From the NCBI RefSeq assembly GCF_003584565.2, contig NZ_CP031010.1:3534001-3598000 (forward strand): 64,000 nucleotides of DNA. Reading direction: 5' to 3'. The notes beneath the pieces were generated by a model. The model did no database searches and was not told the origin of the DNA. It was given only the letters and a program-made list of their open reading frames with translations. Below are positions 42,407-51,465 of the stretch, in pieces; the stretch's first letter is position 1, and each line of letters opens with the position of its first letter. The stretch comes from Alteromonas sp. RKMC-009. GTDB taxonomy: Bacteria > Pseudomonadota > Gammaproteobacteria > Enterobacterales > Alteromonadaceae. The position numbers were made by a program, and so were the translations under genes.

Positions 42407-44878
42407 GTGACGACTTCCAGTCAGACTTCTGCCAGCAAGTACACATTATTTGTGTCTGCCCTGCTGGTTTTATGCGGTCTGCCATTGCTTGTTGGCGGTG
42501 GCTGGCTCGCTGCCGCAGGTGGCAGCTGGTACTATCTTCTTGCGGGTATTGGCATGCTGATATCTGCATTTCTTCTGGCCAGACAATCACGTGCCGGTGT
42601 GTGGATGTATGGCCTGGTTGTGCTGGGCACTGGTTTATGGTCCGCATGGGAATCGGGGCTGGACTACTGGCGCTGGGTACCCAGGCTTGATGTGGTGATG
42701 GTGCTGGCGCTCCTGGTCGCCTTAACCATGCCCCGGTTAAAACAACCATTCAGTAAGACGTTGTCTTACACGTATGCCGGCGCATCTGTGGCAATTTTTG
42801 TTGTAGCCTTTGCCCTCGCTTTTGTTCCCTACGGCTTTAATCAATATGATGCCGTTCCCGCTACAGCAAAAACCTCATTTTCAACTTACACCGGTCAGCT
42901 TGATAAAGCGGATCAACCTGCCAGCGGAGACTGGCCGGCCTACGGACGCGATAATGCTGCTACCCGGTACTCTCCCCTCACACAAATTAATACAGGTAAC
43001 GTGTCCGGACTCACCCGTGCCTGGGAGTTCAGAACCGGCGAGATGGACGTAAAAAGCTGGGGAGCGGAAACCACGCCTATCAAAGTGAACGACCGGCTTT
43101 ATCTGTGCTCAGGCCTGAACAATATGTTTGCACTGGATAGTAAAACCGGTAAGCAAATCTGGAAGTACGATGCCGGACTGGATCAAAAAGATATTCCTTA
43201 CACTGCCGCCTGCCGCGGAGTGGCTTACTACGACACACCGGCCAGTGCGATGACAGAAGGACAGACAACCTGTAAAGCCCGCATTGTCGAAGGCACCCTG
43301 GACGGCCGTATTATCGAAGTGGATGCAGATACCGGCAAACCTTGCGAAGATTTTGGCGACCACGGCCAGGTAAGCATCAAGGAGCATATGGGGGAAACTC
43401 CCGACGGTTATGTAGCCATTACCGGCGTACCTAACATTGTTCAGGGAGTGATTATTACCGGCCATCAGGTTATCGACGGACAAGCCCGCTACGAACCGTC
43501 CGGCGTCATTAAGGCCTATGATGCAGTGACCGGCGAACTGAAATGGGCATGGGATATGGTTCGCCCGGACATAGACACCATTCCTCCTGAGGGTGAAACC
43601 TATACCCGAGGTACACCGAACATGTGGACTACAGGTACGGGCGACAACGAACTTGGTCTGGTTTATTTGCCTATGGGTAACTCAACTGCTGATTACTACA
43701 GCTCCATGCGCCGCAAAGAAGAGCATGAATATTCAAGCTCACTGGTCGCTATTGATGTAAACACCGGTAAGCCCGTCTGGCATTTTCAGACCGTGCATGC
43801 CGATGTGTGGGATTATGATTTAGGTTCTCAGGTCACTCTGCTCGACTTCCCTGTTGAAAACGGTACGGTGCCTGCGTTGATGCTGCCATCCAAACAGGGC
43901 GATTTGTATGTGCTTGACCGCAGAACAGGCAAGCCTCTCACCGGGGTGACTGAAAAACCAGTGGCTCAGGGTGGTGTTGAGCCGGAAGAGCGCTCAGCCA
44001 CGCAGCCGGTAAGTGAATATCACGCTCTGCGCAAACCACCGCTGACAGCGCAGGATATGTGGGGGATCACGCCATTTGATCAACTGGCATGCCGCATCCA
44101 GTTTCAGGAAGCCGCTTATGACGGTATGTATACGCCTCCCACTGTCAATCAACGCTGGATCCAGTATCCCAGCTACAACGGCGGCTCTGACTGGGGAAGC
44201 ATAGCTATCGACCCTGAGCGCGGCGTTATGATTGCCAATTACAATGATATGCCCATGTATAACAAACTCGTTCCCCGCGACATAGTTGATAAAGAAGGCT
44301 GGCTGACCCGTGCAGAAGAGAATGAAAAGTTCGGTGGTCCGGCAGGCGGCGCTGAAGGTGCAGGCGATCCTCAGGTAGGCACGCCCTACGGTATTGATGT
44401 GAATGCTGGCTGGCGTCTGCCATTTACCGGCCTACTGTGTAAAGAACCGCCCTACGGCGGGATCCGTGCCATTGATATCGCCACCGGCAAAACCCTGTGG
44501 GACAGACCTCTTGGTACCGCCCGTAATAATGGTCCGTTCGGCATTGCCTCTCACCTGCCAATCAATATCGGCACACCAAACAACGGTGGCGCGGTGGTGA
44601 CAGCCGGTGATTTGATTTTCATTGCAGCAGCCACTGACGGGCTTATCCGTGCTATCGACATAAATACCGGAAGCACGGTATGGCAGGATGAACTTCCCAC
44701 CAGCGCTCAGGCCAATCCGATGGTGTATGAACAGGACGGCAAAGAGTATCTGGTGATCATGGCCGGCGGCCACCATTTTATGGAAACGCCGGTGGGTGAC
44801 TATGTCATAGCTTATGCCTTGCCCGATAACATCGCCCGCAATGCTTCCGGTGCAGGTAGTACACCGGGGCAGCTGTGA
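42407..44878 (+). CDS. gcd: membrane-bound PQQ-dependent glucose dehydrogenase
   Basis: 823 residues from GTG 42407 (AAGAAGGA upstream). N-terminal 150 residues give five membrane helices, then an eight-bladed beta-propeller facing the periplasm: DWPAYGRDNAATRYSPLTQINTGNV, W-motifs TGKPVWHFQTVHADVWDYDLG (catalytic Asp region), MLPSKQGDLYVLDRRTGKP (PQQ lysine). Oxidises glucose to gluconolactone outside the cell, passing electrons to ubiquinone. Needs PQQ; no pqq genes are in the window. E. coli Gcd is 796 residues. Single gene with terminator after it. Confidence 0.94.
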   Translation: MTTSSQTSASKYTLFVSALLVLCGLPLLVGGGWLAAAGGSWYYLLAGIGMLISAFLLARQSRAGVWMYGLVVLGTGLWSAWESGLDYWRWVPRLDVVMVLALLVALTMPRLKQPFSKTLSYTYAGASVAIFVVAFALAFVPYGFNQYDAVPATAKTSFSTYTGQLDKADQPASGDWPAYGRDNAATRYSPLTQINTGNVSGLTRAWEFRTGEMDVKSWGAETTPIKVNDRLYLCSGLNNMFALDSKTGKQIWKYDAGLDQKDIPYTAACRGVAYYDTPASAMTEGQTTCKARIVEGTLDGRIIEVDADTGKPCEDFGDHGQVSIKEHMGETPDGYVAITGVPNIVQGVIITGHQVIDGQARYEPSGVIKAYDAVTGELKWAWDMVRPDIDTIPPEGETYTRGTPNMWTTGTGDNELGLVYLPMGNSTADYYSSMRRKEEHEYSSSLVAIDVNTGKPVWHFQTVHADVWDYDLGSQVTLLDFPVENGTVPALMLPSKQGDLYVLDRRTGKPLTGVTEKPVAQGGVEPEERSATQPVSEYHALRKPPLTAQDMWGITPFDQLACRIQFQEAAYDGMYTPPTVNQRWIQYPSYNGGSDWGSIAIDPERGVMIANYNDMPMYNKLVPRDIVDKEGWLTRAEENEKFGGPAGGAEGAGDPQVGTPYGIDVNAGWRLPFTGLLCKEPPYGGIRAIDIATGKTLWDRPLGTARNNGPFGIASHLPINIGTPNNGGAVVTAGDLIFIAAATDGLIRAIDINTGSTVWQDELPTSAQANPMVYEQDGKEYLVIMAGGHHFMETPVGDYVIAYALPDNIARNASGAGSTPGQL

Positions 44879-44912
44879 TAGCTGTTTAGTAAGGGGGTAT
44901 TGCCCTAATCTC

Positions 44913-44953
44913 AAAAGCTTCCCTTCTCCGCCTGCCGGTGAGGGAAAGCTTTT
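44913..44953. terminator. terminator between gcd and GNAT genes
   Basis: AAAAGCTTCCCT and AGGGAAAGCTTTT pair with one bulged A; T-runs at both ends suit the convergent genes on either side. Confidence 0.75.
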
Positions 44954-45034
44954 GCCAGTTTATGTACCGGTCTCTGTTTTTACGGGATAAACCCGGCACA
45001 CGGAGGAACTTAAACAGCCATCAGGCACAAGCCT

Positions 45035-45739
45035 TTAGTTTTGAAGAAATTCAGCTAACTTTTGCTTTTGTCGCCCTGCTGCATCGAAGTTATCAGACGC
45101 AAGCCAGGCTGCATATCCGGCCCGCATTTTTGCATACTCGTAATCCAGGATTGCATACCATGCGGTATCGCGGTTTCGCCCCTGTGTGACCAGCATCTGT
45201 CGGAAAATGCCTTCAAAGGTAAAGCCGAAACGCTCCGCTGCTGCTCTGGACGGGGCATTTAATGCATCGCATTTCCATTCCAGCCGGCGGTATCCGAGTG
45301 TAATAAACACATATTCAAGCAGCAACGACATCACTTCTGTAGAAATCGCCGTGCGCTGCATCAAAGGTGAATAAATCAGATGGCCGGTTTCGATTACGCC
45401 ATTTGTCACATCGATTCTCATCAGAGAAACGGTACCGGCTGCATGACCTGATACTTTGTCGATAACGGCAAAGTGATAAGGATCTTTTTTAGCCTCTATG
45501 CCGAGCAGGAAGTCGCGGTATTCCCGCAATGACTCAAACGGCCCGTAAGGTAAATAGGTCCAGCTTCGTCCATCTTCATTTTGCTGAAAAGCATGATACA
45601 GGCTTTCAGCATGACGTTGTGCGTCGAGGCGTTCCAGACAGCAAAACTTGCCATCAATGCGCAATGCTGCAGGCGGCTCCACAGGTTGCCAGTCTGGCAA
45701 AGCATCGCCAACAGGCTGTCCGTATTCATTCAGTTTCAT
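45035..45739 (-). CDS. GNAT family N-acetyltransferase, RimJ/RimL type
   Basis: 234 residues. Acetyl-CoA dependent transferase: LERLDAQRHAESLYHAF near the N-terminus, then HFAVIDKVSGHAAGTVSLMRID, ETGHLIYSPLMQRTAISTEVMSLLLEYVF and YRRLEWKCDALNAPSRAAAERFGFTFEG, the RimJ/RimL pattern with the acetyl-CoA loop region. It also resembles yeast and bacterial proteins annotated as general N-acetyltransferases; substrate unknown. Convergent with gcd; followed upstream by a 26-bp perfect palindrome. Confidence 0.88.
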   Translation of the reverse strand: MKLNEYGQPVGDALPDWQPVEPPAALRIDGKFCCLERLDAQRHAESLYHAFQQNEDGRSWTYLPYGPFESLREYRDFLLGIEAKKDPYHFAVIDKVSGHAAGTVSLMRIDVTNGVIETGHLIYSPLMQRTAISTEVMSLLLEYVFITLGYRRLEWKCDALNAPSRAAAERFGFTFEGIFRQMLVTQGRNRDTAWYAILDYEYAKMRAGYAAWLASDNFDAAGRQKQKLAEFLQN

Positions 45740-45833
45740 TTTGTACTTTTGCGGGGGTTAATTTGAACTGATAGAACGCTACCACCGGAACTGTAGTAAG
45801 TGCCACTATTCTTTCACATTAAAGCGCAGTCAG

Positions 45834-45859
45834 GTGGCGACTGAAATTTCAGTCGCCAC
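45834..45859. repeat. 26-bp perfect palindrome
   Basis: GTGGCGACTGAAA and its exact complement TTTCAGTCGCCAC meet without a spacer. It lies downstream of the DUF3833 stop and upstream of the GNAT start, both minus strand. There is no T-run on either side, so it is either a terminator without U-tract, an operator, or a mRNA end hairpin. Confidence 0.7.
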
Positions 45860-45914
45860 TTACCGGTATAGAACAGGTAAAGAACAGCATGCAGAAATTT
45901 GCAGTTATAAAGCT

Positions 45915-46454
45915 CTATTGTTTCTGCATAAAAATAGTCACTTCCGCCATGGTGATGCCAAATTTCTTTATATAAGAACGATTCATCATGGTGTCTTCAG
46001 ACATGCCAAAAAACCAGTCATCAAAGGCAACTTCGTAGGTGGTGTCGTCAACAGGCAAATCCATGCTGTAGGTAAAGTTGAAGGCATTGCCGTAACTGGT
46101 GCCCTTTGCGGTTCCCAGAATATCGCCCGCTTCACCGGCGTACCGGCCATTTCCCTGCGGAGTAATGCGCCAGGTGCGCTTTTTCACGCCGTCACCGAGC
46201 TGATAAGTGAAGGCCTCTTCAAGAATAAGTGTATCGCCTTCCTGACGGGCGTTTATGTCGACAATGAAGCGCTGCACCACTTCACCTGAACGGTCCTGCA
46301 CAATGCCCCAGGCTTTAACGTCACCACTGAAAAACTGATACAAATCGAATGCGGGCGTTTGCTGACGGTAGGTATCGCCTTCAGGCGCGCCGGCGCAACC
46401 TGCCAGTCCTGTAGCAAAAGTAACAGCAAGTAAAATACGTAAGACTGATTTCAT
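45915..46454 (-). CDS. DUF3833 family lipoprotein
   Basis: 179 residues. Lipoprotein signal MKSVLRILLAVTFATGLAGC with Cys20. The mature part has the DUF3833 pattern: FDLYQFFSGDVKAWGIVQDRSGEVVQRFIVDI, LILEEAFTYQLGDGVKKRTWRI and the end MNRSYIKKFGITMAEVTIFMQK; beta-rich, lipocalin-like by eye. In Vibrio and Shewanella it is paired with a chalcone-isomerase-like gene, as here: its ATG overlaps that gene's stop by four bases. Probably envelope-associated; no reaction known. Confidence 0.85.
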   Translation of the reverse strand: MKSVLRILLAVTFATGLAGCAGAPEGDTYRQQTPAFDLYQFFSGDVKAWGIVQDRSGEVVQRFIVDINARQEGDTLILEEAFTYQLGDGVKKRTWRITPQGNGRYAGEAGDILGTAKGTSYGNAFNFTYSMDLPVDDTTYEVAFDDWFFGMSEDTMMNRSYIKKFGITMAEVTIFMQKQ

Positions 46455-46981
46455 TTTCTCTCTCCGGTCAGAGCTTTGCGAACTGCAGGCTCTGAGGTGT
46501 TTTCCGCCAGCCAGATAGCAAAAAATGCGTCAGTAAACGCCTCTTCCTCAACTTTGCCCAGCGGTTCGTCGTTATAATAAAACTGTGTATTTCCCTGACT
46601 GTCAGCCACACCCGTCAGGCGGTCACCCTCTTCAACATCGGGAAGCAGCGCTTTCATTTCCTTTTCCCAACGTTCAAGAACGGCTTTATCAGAGATCCCC
46701 TGCCCCTTCATCTCTTTCACCGACCGCTCTGCAATGTCTTTGCCGTTAAAATCGCGCAGGTAGGTGAGTTCAAGGGCGAACGGGCGCTTGTCTTGCCAAC
46801 TACCGTCAGCGGTAAACAACCTGATGTCGTATACATCCCAGAACAGATAGCTGAGCCGTGATTCTCCGGCCAGTTTTGCTTTGTCCGGCCAGAAGTCTCC
46901 CTCTGGCTCAGAAACTGGTTCTGCGGCGGCAGAATACACAAATACAGATAAAGCCAGCGCACCGGCCGTTTTCGTAAACAT
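46451..46981 (-). CDS. chalcone isomerase-like family protein
   Basis: 176 residues. Signal peptide about 1-20 (TKTAGALALSVFVYSAAA), so periplasmic. Contains LAGESRLSYLFWDVYDIRLF, FALELTYLRDFNGKDIAERSVKEM and QFYYNDEPLGKVEEEAFTDAFFAIWLAENTS, as in the bacterial 'chalcone isomerase-like' group. Bacterial members are not known to make flavonoids. First gene of a two-gene unit with DUF3833; GGAGG just before the ATG. Confidence 0.85.
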   Translation of the reverse strand: MFTKTAGALALSVFVYSAAAEPVSEPEGDFWPDKAKLAGESRLSYLFWDVYDIRLFTADGSWQDKRPFALELTYLRDFNGKDIAERSVKEMKGQGISDKAVLERWEKEMKALLPDVEEGDRLTGVADSQGNTQFYYNDEPLGKVEEEAFTDAFFAIWLAENTSEPAVRKALTGERK

Positions 46982-47092
46982 GGGAAACCTCCGTTATCCG
47001 GAACAGGTAACTAATAGTGATTACAAGCTTTGCACCCGGCCTGATCATTCATTAACATCTGTTAATGTAGCTGTTCAGAACAATTTGTATTA

Positions 47093-47995
47093 ATGACCTC
47101 ACCAATTTCTCTGCACGATACCGGAGAGCTATTGCTGCCTTCACCGTTGCAACCATTCCACCCTGACTGGCCGGGTGCGGATAAACTGAATCTGTTTATA
47201 AAACGGGATGACCTCATCCACCCGGTCATATCCGGTAATAAATGGCGGAAGCTGAAATATACCTTCAATGCTCTGCCCGCCGGTTGTGAACGCATCATCA
47301 GTTTTGGTGGCGGCTTTTCTAATCATCTTCATGCCTGCGGCTTTTTATGTGCATTGTCTGGTTTGCCATTCACGGCGATTGTGCGGGGAGATTACTCAAC
47401 GAGCCTTACTCCCATGCTGGAAGATTTGTATCGCTGGCAGGCGGACATCCGCTTCGTTGATAAAAAAACCTACAAACTGCGGGATGATCCTGACTGGCTC
47501 TCGGCTTTATCTCAACGTTATCCCGGTTCAGTAATCATTCCGGAAGGTGGCAGTCAGCATCTCGCGCTGAAAGGGGTGGCAGAAATTGTTGAAGAATGTG
47601 ATGTGGAATTTGACCATGTCATCGTCCCCGTGGGCAGCGGCGCAACCCTGGCAGGGTTAATTACCGCACTAAAAAAACCACAGAGCGCAACAGGCATTGC
47701 AGTGCTGAAAGGTGAAGCGTACCTTGAATCTCTGGTAGAAAACCTGCTTCCGCCGGACACCGTAATGCCAGCATGGCAGATTCATCATCAGTATCATTGC
47801 GGTGGTTACGGCAAAGCGCCGGAAGAACTGAAAGCGTTTTGTAATGATATGCAGCGCAGCTACAACATACCTGTTGAGCCGGTCTATTCAGGGAAAATGT
47901 TTGCTGCCGTTAAAGATATGATTGCCAACGGTCAATTTTCCTCTGGTTCTGCTGTGTTATTAGTGCATACTGGAGGTCTTCAGGGCGCACGGTGA
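47093..47995 (+). CDS. PLP-dependent deaminase/desulfhydrase (ACC deaminase / D-cysteine desulfhydrase family)
   Basis: 300 residues, fold-type II PLP enzyme. PLP lysine is Lys50 in SGNKWRKLKY; GGGFSNHLHACGF gives the Asn and His next to it; IPVG-like VIVPVGSGATLAGLI is the phosphate loop; the C-terminal LLVHTGGLQG is diagnostic. Members either open 1-aminocyclopropane-1-carboxylate or release sulfide from D-cysteine; most Vibrio/Alteromonas versions are called D-cysteine desulfhydrase-like. No ribosome site is obvious. Divergent from the chalcone isomerase gene. Confidence 0.88.
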   Translation: MTSPISLHDTGELLLPSPLQPFHPDWPGADKLNLFIKRDDLIHPVISGNKWRKLKYTFNALPAGCERIISFGGGFSNHLHACGFLCALSGLPFTAIVRGDYSTSLTPMLEDLYRWQADIRFVDKKTYKLRDDPDWLSALSQRYPGSVIIPEGGSQHLALKGVAEIVEECDVEFDHVIVPVGSGATLAGLITALKKPQSATGIAVLKGEAYLESLVENLLPPDTVMPAWQIHHQYHCGGYGKAPEELKAFCNDMQRSYNIPVEPVYSGKMFAAVKDMIANGQFSSGSAVLLVHTGGLQGAR

Positions 47996-48003
47996 TGTGA
48001 TCT

Positions 48004-48025
48004 GAACGGGCATTTTCCCCGTTTC
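48004..48025 (+). terminator. terminator-like hairpin after the PLP gene
   Basis: AACGGG-CATTTTC-CCCGTTT, ending in TTTC, a few bases after the stop. Confidence 0.5.
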
Positions 48026-48124
48026 AATGCACATATTCTGTCATTTAAAAGACTTTGTGCAGGGTTATCTTTTTCGTTGAATTTTTATACTTAAAAATCA
48101 ACATGTTTTATCAGGAGAACCAGA

Positions 48125-48526
48125 TTGATTAATAATCCGCAACAATTGCCCGAACCACTGCAATTGCTGGTTAACCGCTCACTTCATCTCTGTGAACTTA
48201 TGCTTCCTCACTGCAGCGCGTTGTATCCTTTTGCTGCAATTTATGAAGATGGCCGCGTCGGCTGCCTGTTTGCAGACGACCGTTGCCACGGCGAAAATGA
48301 AAGTTACCTTATCGAACAGCTTCAATGGCGAATCATCGATACCACCACTGACACCGACAGCTACAGTGTGCTGGTATATGCCGCTACCGTTACCACAGAC
48401 AGACACAAACAACTCAACGCCATTGCCATCAATGCCGGTCATCCAAACGGCGATGAAACTATGCTACTGTATCCCTACTTCCGGGTCGGGAAAAAGATTG
48501 TAGTATCCCCGCCAATTCCGGGCTGA
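48125..48526 (+). CDS. hypothetical protein, 133 residues
   Basis: Starts at TTG 48125 with a clear CAGGAGAA 7 bases upstream. No signal peptide or membrane segment. Middle part reads YPFAAIYEDGRVGCLFADD then SYLIEQLQWRI, SYSVLVYAATVT, HKQLNAIAINAGHPNGDETMLLYPYFRVGKKIVVS, an alternating strand pattern suggesting a single alpha/beta domain. No family recognised and no catalytic motif. Its neighbours (PLP enzyme and polyamine genes) do not explain it. Confidence 0.65.
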   Translation: MINNPQQLPEPLQLLVNRSLHLCELMLPHCSALYPFAAIYEDGRVGCLFADDRCHGENESYLIEQLQWRIIDTTTDTDSYSVLVYAATVTTDRHKQLNAIAINAGHPNGDETMLLYPYFRVGKKIVVSPPIPG

Positions 48527-48620
48527 AAAATTGCTGGTTACCGGCTAACTTTGCTTGCCAAAAAGTTGATGTCTGCTAGCATTCAGCGCAAATTTACCTA
48601 ACGTCACGGGAAATAAAAAT

Positions 48621-49823
48621 ATGTCTCGCGTTTTAATTATTGGTGCTGGCGGTGTTGCCGCTGTAACAGTGAAAAAATGTGCCCGCCTGCCAGAATATTT
48701 TGATGAAATTTATCTGGCCAGCCGTACTGTATCCAAGTGCGAAGCCCTGCAAAAAGAAGTCGGAGCTGATCGCGTAAAAGCGGTTTATGCCGTTGATGCA
48801 GACAATGCTGCTGAAGTTGAAAAACTGATTAACGAAGTAAAGCCTGACTTGCTGATCAATCTGGCACTGCCGTATCAGGACCTGCCAATCATGGACGCGT
48901 GTCTGGCAACCAAGACAGATTACCTGGATACTGCGAACTACGAACCCAAAGACGAAGCTAAATTCGAATACAGCTGGCAATGGGCCTATCAGGATAAGTT
49001 CAAAGATGCCGGCATTATGGCGTTGTTAGGCTCAGGATTTGATCCGGGCGTAACGAACGTATACACCGCTTACGCTGCAAAACACTACTTTGACGAAATC
49101 CATTATCTGGATATTGTTGACTGTAACGGCGGCGACCACGGTCAGGCATTCGCGACTAACTTTAACCCTGAAATTAATATCCGTGAAATCACTCAGCGCG
49201 GCCGTTTCTGGGAAAATGGCGAATGGAAAGAAACCGATCCGTTGAGCGTACGTGAAGATCTGGATTACCAGAACATTGGTGTCCGTGCATCTTACCTCAT
49301 GTTCCACGAAGAGCTGGAGTCAATTGTTAAGCACTTCCCTACCCTGAAACGTGCCCGTTTCTGGATGACGTTCGGTGATGCTTACCTGAACCACCTGCGC
49401 GTACTTGAAGGTATCGGCATGACCAGCATTGAGCCTGTTGATTTCCAGGGTCAGAAAATTGTCCCTCTGGAGTTCCTGAAAGCCGTATTACCTAACCCGG
49501 GTTCACTGGCTGAAGGCTATACAGGTCAAACGTGTATCGGTACCTACATTACCGGTGTGAAAGACGGCAAAGAGAAAACTATCTTCATCTACAACAACTG
49601 TGACCATGCAGTCTGTAACGAAGAAGTGGGCGCTCAGGCCGTGTCTTACACCACTGGTGTACCGGCAATGATTGGCGCAATGATGATGCTGCAAAACAAG
49701 TGGAAAGCACCAGGCGTATGGAACATGGAGCAATTTGATCCGGATCCGTTCATGGAGCAGCTGAACATTCACGGTTTACCGTGGCATGTTATTGAGTGTG
49801 ACGAAAGTCCGTTCAAACGTTAA
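48621..49823 (+). CDS. carboxynorspermidine synthase (saccharopine dehydrogenase family)
   Basis: 400 residues of the LYS1/saccharopine dehydrogenase family: Rossmann start SRVLIIGAGGVAAVTVKKCA, ASRTVSKCEALQKEVGADRVKAVYAVDADN, then LLGSGFDPGVTNVYTAYAAKHYFDEI. In Vibrio this enzyme condenses aspartate semialdehyde with diaminopropane or putrescine to make carboxynorspermidine or carboxyspermidine using NADPH. The gene directly downstream is the matching decarboxylase (14 bases apart), which fixes the role. Good start context. Confidence 0.93.
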   Translation: MSRVLIIGAGGVAAVTVKKCARLPEYFDEIYLASRTVSKCEALQKEVGADRVKAVYAVDADNAAEVEKLINEVKPDLLINLALPYQDLPIMDACLATKTDYLDTANYEPKDEAKFEYSWQWAYQDKFKDAGIMALLGSGFDPGVTNVYTAYAAKHYFDEIHYLDIVDCNGGDHGQAFATNFNPEINIREITQRGRFWENGEWKETDPLSVREDLDYQNIGVRASYLMFHEELESIVKHFPTLKRARFWMTFGDAYLNHLRVLEGIGMTSIEPVDFQGQKIVPLEFLKAVLPNPGSLAEGYTGQTCIGTYITGVKDGKEKTIFIYNNCDHAVCNEEVGAQAVSYTTGVPAMIGAMMMLQNKWKAPGVWNMEQFDPDPFMEQLNIHGLPWHVIECDESPFKR

Positions 49824-49837
49824 TTGGAGACAACAGG

Positions 49838-50968
49838 TTGACTGATTTAACACAGCGAAATGATATTCCTTCTCCCTGTTATGTGCTGGAAGAGGAAAAG
49901 TTAATTCGTAATGTGACGTTGATGAAGCGTGTTCAGGATGAATCCGGCGTGCGTATTATTCTTGCGCTCAAAGGGTTCTCCATGTGGTCCAGCTTTGACA
50001 TCATCAAACCTTACCTGCACGGTGCAACAGCAAGCTCAGTATGGGAAGCTAAACTGGCCGCGGAGATGGGCAAAGAAGTCCATGCATACTCTCCGGCTTA
50101 CAAGCAGGCTGATATTGCTGAGCTGAAAAATCTGGTCAACCATATCTCGTTTAACAGCATCAATCAGTGGCATACCCACCGTGAAGCGCTGGGCGGCATA
50201 TCCATGGGATTACGTATCAATCCTGAACATCAGGAAGCTGATACCCCGTTATATGACCCGGCTGCCCCCGGCTCCCGCCTGGGGATCCGTGCTTCTGAGC
50301 TTGAAGGTGTGGATTTAACAGGTATTGAAGGTTTTCATTGTCACAACCTGTGTGAGTGTGATTCCTTCGCCACTGAGCGCACATTGAAGGCCATTGAAGC
50401 ACGGTTCGCTAAATGGCTGCCATCACTGAAATGGCTCAATCTGGGCGGTGGTCACCTGATGACCCGTGCCGGTTATGATGTTGAGCATTTAATTGCAACG
50501 CTGAAAGACTTCAAAGCACGTTATCCTCACCTCGATGTGATTATGGAACCGGGTTCTGCCGTTGCCTGGCAGACCGGACCATTGATCGCCGAAGTAGTCG
50601 ATATTGTTGAGAATGAAGGCAAAATTGCCATTCTTGATATTTCCGCCACTGCACACATGCCGGACGTTCTTGAAATGCCTTACCGTCCTGCCATTTTGGG
50701 TGCCGGTGAGCCGGGCGAAAAAGCTCACGACTACCGTTTAGGCGGCAACTCCTGTCTGGCCGGTGATGTGATTGACACCTATTCCTTTGATAAACCGCTG
50801 GAAATTGGTGACCGTTTGCAGTTTGAAGACATGATCCACTATACCATGGTGAAAACCACTTTCTTCAACGGCGTTGAGCATCCGGGGATTGGTATTCTGC
50901 GGTCAGACGGAACCTTTGATCTGATCCGTCAGTTCAGCTACGAAGATTTTAAAGGCCGTTTGTCTTAA
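49838..50968 (+). CDS. nspC: carboxynorspermidine decarboxylase
   Basis: 376 residues from TTG 49838 (ACAGG just upstream). PLP-dependent fold III decarboxylase related to diaminopimelate decarboxylase: PLP lysine Lys45 in LALKGFSMWS, HCHNLCECDSF, LNLGGGHLMTRAGYD, EPGSAVAW, and the catalytic Cys in GGNSCLAGDVID. Forms norspermidine or spermidine in the alternative polyamine route used by Vibrio and Alteromonas relatives. Co-transcribed with the synthase; terminator at 50988. Confidence 0.95.
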   Translation: MTDLTQRNDIPSPCYVLEEEKLIRNVTLMKRVQDESGVRIILALKGFSMWSSFDIIKPYLHGATASSVWEAKLAAEMGKEVHAYSPAYKQADIAELKNLVNHISFNSINQWHTHREALGGISMGLRINPEHQEADTPLYDPAAPGSRLGIRASELEGVDLTGIEGFHCHNLCECDSFATERTLKAIEARFAKWLPSLKWLNLGGGHLMTRAGYDVEHLIATLKDFKARYPHLDVIMEPGSAVAWQTGPLIAEVVDIVENEGKIAILDISATAHMPDVLEMPYRPAILGAGEPGEKAHDYRLGGNSCLAGDVIDTYSFDKPLEIGDRLQFEDMIHYTMVKTTFFNGVEHPGIGILRSDGTFDLIRQFSYEDFKGRLS

Positions 50969-50987
50969 AACGCGCCGGTAATAAACG

Positions 50988-51022
50988 AAAAGACTGCCTT
51001 GAGAAATCAGCAGTCTTTTTTT
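50988..51022 (+). terminator. Rho-independent terminator after nspC
   Basis: AAAAGACTGC / GCAGTCTTTT stem followed by more T. Confidence 0.88.
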
Positions 51023-51096
51023 ATGCCTGCAAGCTGAACTCCGCCGGCGGGCTCACAGCAGGAAATCCGTGACGCCCTGGTGAAAAAGAACGAAGG

Positions 51097-51363
51097 TTAG
51101 ATAACACAGCTACCGCGGCAGATACCGGTGTGGCTGACGCGGTCGTCCAACAGCAATTCTCCGTCCAGCAGAATCTTAAACTCCGTCCCTTCCGGAGCAC
51201 TGATACTGTACTCCAGCCCGTACATGTGCTCTTCGTGCACATGGATCTTCGCTTCTTTATGCGGGTAAATCAGATCATAAACACCGTCATCATTACGCTC
51301 GGACACTACGTCGAGCATCCATGTTCCCTTGTTGATTTCGATAGACAACGTCTTTTCAATCAT
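51097..51363 (-). CDS. hypothetical protein, 88 residues, CxxxC at C-terminus
   Basis: Starts at ATG 51363 with AGGAGC at good spacing. Acidic, strand-rich sequence with YDLIYPHKEAKIHVHEEHMYGLEYSISAPEGTEFKILLDGELLLDD and ending GICRGSCVI. The terminal CRGSC is unusual and might bind metal or be redox active. No signal peptide. No family recognised. It lies downstream of rsmI on the same strand with about 100 bases between; whether they are co-transcribed is unclear. Confidence 0.6.
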   Translation of the reverse strand: MIEKTLSIEINKGTWMLDVVSERNDDGVYDLIYPHKEAKIHVHEEHMYGLEYSISAPEGTEFKILLDGELLLDDRVSHTGICRGSCVI

Positions 51364-51465
51364 GGTCGCTCCTGTTTTCCTTTTTTACTGTGCAGATTTG
51401 TATTCGCAAGCATGAACTGAGGATCAATAATCATCATCCGTGATGACTGTATCTCCGGTTTCCGG

